DNA of 64,000 nucleotides from Rhynchopus sp. YZ270_cl-10 (taxonomy: Eukaryota; Euglenozoa; Diplonemea; Diplonemida; Diplonemidae): NCBI GenBank assembly GCA_964035575.1, contig OZ037920.1:620001-684000 (forward strand). Reading direction: 5' to 3'. Positions within the stretch are counted from its first letter, which is position 1. Each line of letters starts with the position of its first letter. Positions 56,779 to 64,000 of this stretch are shown piece by piece. The notes beneath the pieces are model-generated. The model saw only the letters and a list, made by a program, of their open reading frames with translations. It made no database searches and was not told the origin of the DNA. The position numbers were made by a program, and so were the translations under genes.

Positions 56779-59700
56779 ATGTCGTCGTATGACGACGAGG
56801 ATTTTGAAAATGATATTCAGAGTGAAAGTGATCAGGCTGCGACCCCTGCACCGCCTGTAGAGAAGAAAAAGAAGAAGAAGAAGGCGAAGAAGGAGAAGGA
56901 GGCGGAACTGCCGTTGAATGGGACCTATAGTGATGACTTCGATGAAGGGGAAGCAATGCAGAACGCACATCCTGGGTTTGATGATGGAGATGAAAGCCAA
57001 GATAATGAAGTGGCGAGTGTCATGCGGTCGATGTCGATCTCTTCTCAGCCTGCTGGTGGGAGGAAAAATTCGAAGAGCAGGACATCTTCACAGCCGAAAA
57101 GCAAGAAAGAAAAAAAAGAAAAAAAGGCGAAAAAAAAGGCAGAAATGTACAGCGACGACGCTGAGTTTGACGTAACAGAAGGGGTAGGGGTCATTGAAGG
57201 GGAAGAAGATTTACAAAATGGAATTGAAATGCAGCGAGAAGCAACGCACGATACCTCTGATTTTTCGTACCCATCCGATCATCCAGTGATGAAAGGGTCG
57301 CCTGAAAAAAAGGCGAAAAAGAAAAAAAAGAAGTCTTCCATCAGTGATATTGACGCAACTTCGTTAACCGCATCAGGAGTAACCTCTTCTGCACCTACCG
57401 TTACTACTCCGAAAAAGAAAAAGAAGAAATCCAAGACGAAGGATGAAATTGAAACTGAAATGGGGACGTCGGTTCGGTCGGAGCGATCTGACAGTAATGT
57501 TTCCAAGAAAAAGAAAAAAAAGAAGAAGAAAAAAGAGGAGGAGGAGCAGGAGGAAGAAGGGGACGACAACGACGCCCTCAAACGGCTCATCGCGCAGGCA
57601 AACGCAGAGAGCTCACATTCCTCCGATGGGGAGCGCAGTGCAACAAACGCACCTCCTCCTCAACCTGAATCTCAACCGCAACCCACAACCTCCCCAGAGT
57701 CAACCCCGGTTACAACCTCAGCACCAAACTCTGTAAAAGCTGCGCCAACCTCTGCGCCAACCCCAGAAGCCCCTGCCACATCGTCCCCTACTTCACGACA
57801 GTCTACCCCTCGTCTTCCGGTTACCCCATCCGCCCCTACTGAACAGCCCTCCGCTGCAAGACGAATCTCTTCCTTAAAACAAACGGTGCCTCAGAGTGTA
57901 GCTCCTCCTCCTCCTCCTCCTCCCCCCCCTGCAGAGGAGGAAGAGGCTGTGGAGGAGGAGGAGGTGCTAGAGGAGAGGCATGAATCGCCTTTGTCATCTA
58001 CGAGGAGTCAGAAGGAGGTGGTTGTCGTGAGCCCGGAGGAGGGAGGAGGGGGGTCGAGAGAAGAGGTGTTGACGGAGAGGATCAGGCAGTTGGAGAGAGA
58101 GTTGGAGATGGAGAGGAATAAGCCGATGCGGCCCCATTCTGCGCCGTCTTCGCGGAGTACGGCGCAGAGTGCCGCATTGCTTCGACGGCAAAATGCGCAT
58201 GGTGCGGCACCTCTCCAGGTTCATGCATTCAAACCACGGCATACCCCCGCATCACACCACACCCCTCTCCCCTCCAAACGAGAACGGCACAGCTCGATCC
58301 ACCTTGGAGATAATATTTACATCTTCGGGGGACGCTCCTCCGCCCCTTCTGGTCGTGGTGAGCTGGACCCTCACCTCTATGCGTTCAACGTCGCAACCGC
58401 TGCGTGGAAGAAGCTTAGTACCACCGGAGCACGCCCTGCATACGGAAGATACGGTCATACCGCCTGCCTATGGCATGGTACATTACCGTGGACAGACCCA
58501 AATGAACCGCAGACAGCAAGCATGATTGTATTTGGAGGATATACACATAGCAGCCCCTCCGTAGGGAACGGTGTATTAGACTTTCAACCCCATGGGGTAC
58601 AACATGGGGGAATGACCTATTGCCGGGACATATTGTGTCTCGACCTCGAGACAAAAAAATGGAGTCGCGTAGACGGTTCTGCTGTGGTAGATACATTGCT
58701 GTGGGGGAGGGAGATGGGGATAACCCCTGAAGGGGCTGCAGCAGGGGATTCGCTCTCACAAATTCAGATGCCAAAGAGGGATGTGACTGCGGTGAAGGGG
58801 CATACCTCGGTTGTGTATGGGAGGAGGCTGTGGGTGTTTGGTGGGGTGCGCGATGGGGGGCATGTGTCCTCTCATTTGGACACATTGCATTTGAAGAAGA
58901 TGAAGTGGGTGCCTTTGAAGAACGCTGCAGATGCCAAGCCTCATGGGGTTTTCGGACACACGGCGGTAGTATGGGGGGGATCGATGTGGGTATATGGAGG
59001 ACAAAACTCTGACAACGACCGCATGGCTGCAGTCTGTTCATACAACTTCTCTATTGGCGCTTGGTCGAAGAAAGACTGTATCGGTGACATCCCCACTCCA
59101 AGAAGTGGCCACCAAGCCGCTGCATACAAACAACACATGGTAGTCTTCGGGGGCTCCACAGGGCATATGGAGTATTCTCAAGAGTGCTTTATATTAAACC
59201 TGGGGACCCTTATGTGGGAGGCAGTCGGGTTGACGTTTCCTCCAGGGAACTATACGAGGAGGCATTTTTCGTTGGATGCGATGGTGTGCAGTGAGGAGGC
59301 GGAGGATGGGGTGTCGTCGGGGTGCAGCAGCCCGGTCGCTGCGGGGGAGAGGGTGGCTGTGGAGGAGGTGGGTGGTGGTGGTGGGGGTGTGGTGGATGTG
59401 CAGGCACTGAACGTACGTCTTTTCGCCTTCGGTGGTGGTGGCGACGCAGAACACCCCTCCAGCTACAACAGCAACCAGTACCACTGTACAAACGACGTCC
59501 TTGTCCTCGACCTCCCCGGCGGCTGGCAGCATGCGGCACGTTGCGAGCCTGTCTCCGCACGCTCCATGGTGCCTGCAGGGGAACGGCAGGAGGCGCTGGA
59601 GACAGCGGTATGTAATTTTTGTGGCGTTTTTTCACTTTTCAAATTTGATGGAGAGGGGAAAAAATATTTTCATCAAATCACAGCAAGCCGCCGTGGGTCG

Positions 59701-62255
59701 TCCTGTGTCGGTGCAGCTGCCGATGCGCTATTCTCGCTTTGAGCCGTGGCGGATACAGTCCGCCTTCGAGCCTGTCACGCCCATCCTCTCGAATAAGGGG
59801 GACAAGAAGCTGACGGAGGAGGAGGTATGTTGGTTTGTTTTCGTTTTTCCTCTTTTTTGGTTTTGTGTTGGCGGTGCAGGAAGAGGAGGCTTTGAGGTTA
59901 GCTTAGATGTCTTTATTTTGTTATTTGTAAGGTGACTAAGCACGAGAGGCTTAGGATCATCTTATAAACTTTTCTTATTTTTGAGGTGAAGTAAATAGCC
60001 AGTGCAACAAAACTACATTATCACAGATCCTGAAGATGTCAGAGCGACTCTACACGCAAACCATTGCACAACGCGAGAAGAAGCTTGAAATGCTCAAAAG
60101 GAACTTGGCACAGGTATTCATCTCGACATCTGCCACAGCACTCTTGAAAAAGAGTTTTTGCAACCCCGCCCAGCTTCATCTTTCAAAAATGATAGTATTT
60201 TCTTTTCTCGAGACAGCACAGGTGCCACGGAAGTCCCCTTCCTCTTAGGGACAGTCTTCCACCAGTCCTCGTTGCGAGACAAGGATGTTTTTCTCTGGAG
60301 TGAGTGTTGAGCAGCAAAAAGGCGTGTCTTCATAGTCCCTCACGTGTGCCCAACTTACAGCAAATGGGCGTGAGGTCTCCCAAGGGCGCAAGAAAAGATC
60401 ACATCACATCGCATCACACTCAAAATGATGACAGTTTTTCATCTGCACCATGGACTCGTAATGACATTACGTGACGAGGGACGAGGGAAATTACGTGGGA
60501 AATTACGCGCGCAATGACGTCGTCACGACGCGGGCACCCCCTCGTAATGACGACGTCATGACGTGAGGTTTCCCTCGTCACGACGACGGCATTACGACGT
60601 CATGACGAGGGGTGCCCTCGTAATTACGAGGGGTGCTCCCGTGGTCATTGTCTGGCTATTGCCTCCCAGGGAAAGGGACTCTCGAATTTTTTTTTTTGGC
60701 CCCTATATAGGGCTAATTTCGACGATTTGAGGCCATTAAAAGCAAAATTTGGCACTTTTAAGCATCTGTGGGGGTCTAATGACCGTATTTTGGCTGAAAT
60801 TTGACTTGACATTTTTTTTCACCATTTGGTCAATCTGAGGTTTTCTTTGGATTTTTTGGGCCACTTTATGACCTACCACGCCCGATTTTTGAAAAAAAAA
60901 TTTTTTTTTTATTGGTCAAAAATCGCCTTGTCGTGGGTGCCCACGTCATGACGACGTCGTGACGTGGTAATTACGAGGGGGTGCCCTCGTAATTACCTCG
61001 TCATGACGAGGGCACCCCCTCGTAATTACGAGGGGGTGCCCTCGTCAAGGCACTCGTAATTACCTCGTCATGACGCGCGTAATGTCATTACGAGTCCATG
61101 GTGTGGATCCAACACCTACCCCTTTGTGGGGCTGACGATACACTGAAAATCAAAACGAGCTTTTTAACAGTCTGAACACCACACACCACTTCCAAGAAAG
61201 ATGATGAGAACATACTAAGCAACGTCCGTGTTTCACATGAATACTTTTATGAGTTAAACGCTTTTGTATTTTCGGGTTCCAATCTGATCACTTGCCACCT
61301 TTGTTTACCACTTTTCTCCCCCTCCCCTTCTCTAGACAGCACAGGTGCCACGGAAGTCCCCTTCCTCTTAGGGACAGTCTTCCACCAGTCCTCGTTGCGA
61401 GACACCACAACGATGTTTTTCTCTGGAGTGAGTATTCATCCCACCAAAAGGCACACCCTCCATCACGCCTTCATGCCCAATCTCACTCACTCACTCACTC
61501 TTATGTTCTCGGAACCAACCACCCTTTTCCCCCCCACAAACCACATATTTTAAACCCATCTACAGAAAAAAGGCAAGCGTCTGACCAAAGAGGGTCAGGA
61601 GAAGGCAGTCGAACGGATGTACACCCAACAGATGGACAAGGTCAAGAAACGTCAGGACAATCTGAACGCGAAGCTTGGGGACTCGCAGCCGAAGGTGGCG
61701 AAGATGGACGCGAAGAAGATCGAAGCCTCCGTGCACCGTCTGCATGAGCAGTCGCTCAAGCATCGTGAGGAGACGATGCGCCGCCTCAACGGCCAGGTCG
61801 TGTCCTCCAAGGCCGAGGCACGCAAGCTGGACCGCTCCGAACGAGAGCGTGTCAACAAAGGGCTCTACTACGAGCGGGTTGAAACAGAGAAGGTCAGAAA
61901 GGCACGTCTCATGGATAAGTACCTCCAAGGGCAGGTATGGAAAGTGTTGGCTTCCCCGCGGAGTAAGAGATTTCTTGAGGATGCACCGCATCTTACCTTT
62001 GAAAATTCATTTTAGCCTTCGGGCGACTTTGTGCACAGAACCCCCCGGGGAGGTGATTGTCGAAAACTACAACAAAAAATAGTGTCTACACTAAAACAAC
62101 CAAGTTTTCAAAAAAAGATACAACCAAACATACCATACACCTACCATTTCTACACTACACACATACCACAGCCACAATCGACAAAGCGCTCAAGAGCAGA
62201 AGAGGTCGCAGTGTCGGATAGGCTCTTCAAAGGTGAAGCGTTTGTGTCGGCATGA
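56779..62255 (+). CDS. Kelch-repeat protein with lysine-rich head and coiled-coil tail, five exons
   Basis: Exons 56779-59607, 59684-59824, 60027-60113, 61566-61934 and 62172-62255 join, all in phase 0, to 1,169 residues. The first 290 or so residues alternate acidic motifs (YDDEDFEND, YSDDFDEGE, YSDDAEFD) with at least five lysine-rich runs of up to ten Lys. A Pro/Ser/Thr-rich linker and a short coiled coil (about 430-450) follow. Kelch-type repeats fill about 500-920 (IYIFGG, LWVFGGVRDGG, MWVYGGQNSDN, HMVVFGGSTGHMEY, RLFAFGGGG). The tail is basic and helical (MSERLYTQTIAQREKKLEML, ERMYTQQMDKVKKRQ). Kelch proteins with such tails occur in flagellated protists, so a cytoskeletal role is plausible. 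Reading through the last intron would give a stop at 62013-62015; splicing at GTATGG (61935) is preferred because that stretch holds an intron repeat. Confidence 0.85.
59926..59975 (+). repeat. AAGGTGACTAAGC hairpin repeat, copy 5
   Basis: GTAAGGTGACTAAGCACGAG, then AGGCTTAGGATCATCTTATA and AACTTTTC, in kelch intron 2. This is a near-consensus copy. Confidence 0.85.
60211..61208. repeat. Permuted repeat family, copy 3 (order A'-B), split by a 658 bp insertion
   Basis: It lies in kelch intron 3. It begins within block A (AGACAGCACAGGTGCCACGG), runs without a gap into block B, is broken at 60446-61103 by an inverted-repeat element, and resumes with GGATCCAACACCTACCCC. It ends ACCACTTCCAAGAAAGATGA like copy 2. 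Confidence 0.85.
60446..61103. mobile_element. 658 bp inverted-repeat element with CG-rich palindromic arms
   Basis: The 26 bp ends are exact inverted repeats, beginning CACCATGGACTCGTAATGAC and ending GTCATTACGAGTCCATGGTG. Both arms (about 60446-60650 and 60940-61103) are almost entirely overlapping palindrome-like words such as TGACGTCA, CATGACG, GTAATTACGAGGGG and ACGTCATGACGT. The middle (about 60665-60930) is A/T-rich. The uninterrupted repeat at 6950-6970 reads TTTTCATCTGGATCCAACAC. Here the element splits it after CATCTG and TG is repeated on the far side (60444-60445, 61104-61105), so the insertion is clean with a likely 2 bp target duplication. No protein is encoded. Confidence 0.9.
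61334..61433. repeat. Permuted repeat family, partial copy 4
   Basis: AGACAGCACAGGTGCCACGG to TTGCGAGACACCACAACGAT and GTTTTTCTCTGGAGTGAGT. It lies 125 bases after copy 3 in the same intron and starts at the same base as copy 3. Confidence 0.8.
62013..62118 (+). repeat. Composite intron-associated repeat in kelch intron 4
   Basis: TTAGCCTTCGGGCGACTTTG to AGGTGATTGTCGA, then AGTGTCTACACTAAAACAAC and CAAGTTTTCAAAA. The same two pieces occur, in reverse order, in eIF3f intron 2. Confidence 0.75.
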
Positions 62256-62550
62256 ACCTGACAATAACATCACATCAACCATGGCACATCCCTCCCCCTA
62301 CCCTCTGCCCCGTCTTGAAGGGAGGGGGAGAGGACATTACACATCCCAACCTCAATTCTATCCTCAGTTATTTTTCTTTTTTTGCGCCGTTTTTTTTTTT
62401 TTTTTGCATCCTTTCTCGTTGCATCTTTGCATGCCTTTCCTGCTTTCTCGCTCTCTAACCCCCTGGTGGAAAACCAGGCCATTTTTTTTATTCTATTTTG
62501 CAGTGTCCGCATCCACAGAGGTGCTTGCACTTCAACTGACACCTTTTTTT

Positions 62551-62599
62551 ATAAGGTGACTAAGCACGAGAGGCTTAGGGTCATCTTACAAACTTTTCG
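62551..62599 (+). repeat. AAGGTGACTAAGC hairpin repeat, copy 6
   Basis: ATAAGGTGACTAAGCACGAG, then AGGCTTAGGGTCATCTTACA. It lies about 300 bases after the kelch stop codon. Confidence 0.85.
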
Positions 62600-63419
62600 T
62601 TTTTTTTTTTCCCTCTGCGTATTGTGAAAACCGCCCGAAAGGACTGTCTTTTTTTATTTTATTTTTTGGAGATTAGGTTGTTGCGTCCAGGGAGAGGCAT
62701 TTTGCGTTTTTCAACCCTCGTTTTTTTTTTTTTTTTGTGCGTATCCTATTGTACACCCCCACCCCTTCGTTTGTCTCATGGGTCATCTGGGAGACTGGCC
62801 CCCTGTTTTGGATACGGAGTGCCTTTTGTTTTAAATAAAAAGTAATTTATTGCTTTTATCTATATTCAAAAAAAATATTTATTTATAAAAAACCCCTTCT
62901 TTTGTCTCATGGGTCATCTTAACAAAGAAGCGCACCTACCTCTCAACTTACAAAGTACTACAATGAAATGCAATACAAAACAAACAGAGTAGCAAAAAAC
63001 AAAAAACAAAAAAAACAACAAAGTTGAAACAAACTTTTTCAAAACACCCCTTCTTTTGTGTCAAAAAAGGCGCTGTCAAAAGCAAGAGAGTCGTAGGTTT
63101 TATGAGACCGACTTTTTCTCTTTTCCTTTAGTGGGGGGGGTGCAGTTTTTCATAGAGTATGTTGTGCGTTTTTTTTTTTTTAACACAACACCATCTTTTA
63201 GTTGTCAGAAAGATTGGAGCGCTTTTGGGAAAACAAAATTGGAGGGGGGAAAAAAAGCAAAAAATAATGTGTTGTAGTGTAGTCGATTCACTTTGATTCA
63301 CAAAACACCAACACCAATTTCAGTTCACACTTTTTTCCATTTTTTTTTTGTTTCCCATGCTTTTTTTTTTTTTGAGCGCAACACCCCGATCTCTTTTTTT
63401 AAATCAGTTTTGGGTAATT

Positions 63420-63517
63420 CCACCTGATTTTTTACACCGCGTAGAGGCGCGTATAGGTCCGTACAGGCTCCCTTTTCGGCCCTTTTCGCGCCTATACGCG
63501 GGGAAAAAATCAGGTGG
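63420..63517. mobile_element. Small inverted-repeat element (MITE-like), about 98 bp
   Basis: Left arm CCACCTGATTTTTT, then CCGCGTAGAGGCGCG; right arm CGCGCCTATACGCGG, then AAAAAATCAGGTGG. These are inverted copies over about 30 bp with one small gap. TTGGGTAATTC lies on both sides (63410-63420 and 63521-63531), a possible target duplication, although three extra bases separate it from the right arm. Confidence 0.7.
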
Positions 63518-64000
63518 TACTTGGGTAATTCTCTCACATGCTCTCATATGCACGGTGCGTCTTTGTGTTTAACACTTCCTATGTTGTGTCAGTTTATCTG
63601 TTTGTTAGGTTCTGTTTTTTTTGTTTTTTTTTATTTTTTACTAGACAAAGAAAAATTTCCCATCCCTGCAGTACCCTCTGGGAGGGGGGTATGTGAGTAA
63701 TACACCACTCTCCCTCTCCCAGAAGGACCCCCCTCACCCGGTCATATCGAAAGAACCGGTCAAAAAAAAATACCCATCTTTTCTTCTTCCTCCATCCAAT
63801 GGGGGAAAAAAGTGAACGAAAAAAAAAAAAAAAAAATAATAATTGAGATTTGTGAACGTCATTATAATAGAAATACGAAACCCTTCTCTCTCAACCCTTT
63901 TCTAAAAAAAAATTACTCAAAATTCCTCACCAAAAACACAGAGAAAAAAAGGGTGGGTTTAAACGGAAGAAAAAATGCGTTGACGCAACTGTACACAATA

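Larger units (their letters stand above)
62256..64000. other. Intergenic region to the window end
   Basis: About 1.75 kb of A/T-rich spacer without a supported gene. It holds a near-consensus hairpin repeat (62551), two copies of TTTGTCTCATGGGTCATCT (about 62770 and 62900) and an inverted-repeat element at 63420-63517. Confidence 0.6.

Noticed and set aside
61120-61160. CTGACGA...GAAA beside a CCCC/GGGG hairpin, resembling a hammerhead ribozyme core, of interest because the family is circularly permuted
   Set aside because: There is no stem II between CTGACGA and GAAA and no pairing for stem III, so the fold fails.
61935-62015. Kelch protein ending at 62013-62015 by reading past exon 4
   Set aside because: GTATGG and CACAG sites frame an intron that carries a repeat also found in an eIF3f intron, and splicing gives a sensible basic end. 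Not fully excluded without RNA data.

Overview
The window is nuclear DNA from a flagellated, free-living-type protist. It carries two alpha-tubulin genes, a gamma-tubulin gene, a receptor-type nucleotide cyclase, an M8 (leishmanolysin-like) secreted protein, and 24 conventional GT-AG introns that I could place by reading frame and protein homology; 23 of the 24 donors start GTA, mostly GTATGT or GTATGG. The alpha-tubulin matches, from memory, the Euglenozoa pattern (GAMPSDK around Lys40, tail ending [12 protein letters not shown]). All 15 genes lie on the plus strand, and several starts sit just after a pyrimidine tract plus AG, as expected for spliced-leader addition. My best guess is a euglenozoan, and among those a diplonemid-like one because the introns are conventional. 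This is inference and was not tested by any search.

Layout: 1-4319 receptor nucleotide cyclase (5' end outside the window); 4591-5044 GGACC minisatellite bounded by inverted repeats; 5135-9497 SYF1/XAB2 splicing factor (5 exons); 10309-15225 WD40 plus coiled-coil protein (6 exons); 15824-18335 DDX41 helicase (4 exons); 18885-29010 a 3,295-residue secreted C-lectin/M8/EGF/cysteine-rich protein with a ruined metalloprotease site; 29372-30727 alpha-tubulin; 31178-33238 secreted WD40 protein; 34926-37847 a membrane-anchored fusion of an AA10 LPMO and a GH5 cellulase; 38689-38976 fragment of a cysteine-rich protein gene; 40567-41922 second alpha-tubulin; 42506-44601 CstF64 with a LINE endonuclease remnant in its first intron; 45283-45792 small zinc-ribbon protein; 46469-48085 acylated AIG1-like GTPase; 49307-50817 eIF3f; 52492-54224 gamma-tubulin; 56779-62255 kelch protein with long repeat-filled introns.

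Functional themes are mRNA processing and translation (SYF1, DDX41, CstF64, eIF3f), microtubules and probably the flagellum (tubulins, WD-coiled-coil, kelch), and the cell surface or exterior (cyclase, M8-like giant, secreted WD40, LPMO-cellulase). The most unusual coding element is the tethered LPMO-cellulase, which puts an oxidative and a hydrolytic polysaccharide-cleaving module on one membrane-anchored protein. It sits in a 10 kb interval between two alpha-tubulin genes that encode the same protein.

The non-coding DNA is crowded with short dispersed repeats, foldback elements and small inverted-repeat elements. These include a 658 bp element built of CG-rich palindromes inserted precisely into an older repeat, a repeat family whose copies are circularly permuted relative to each other, and two small TA-flanked elements. 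No rRNA, tRNA, CRISPR array or capsid- or envelope-bearing element was recognised.
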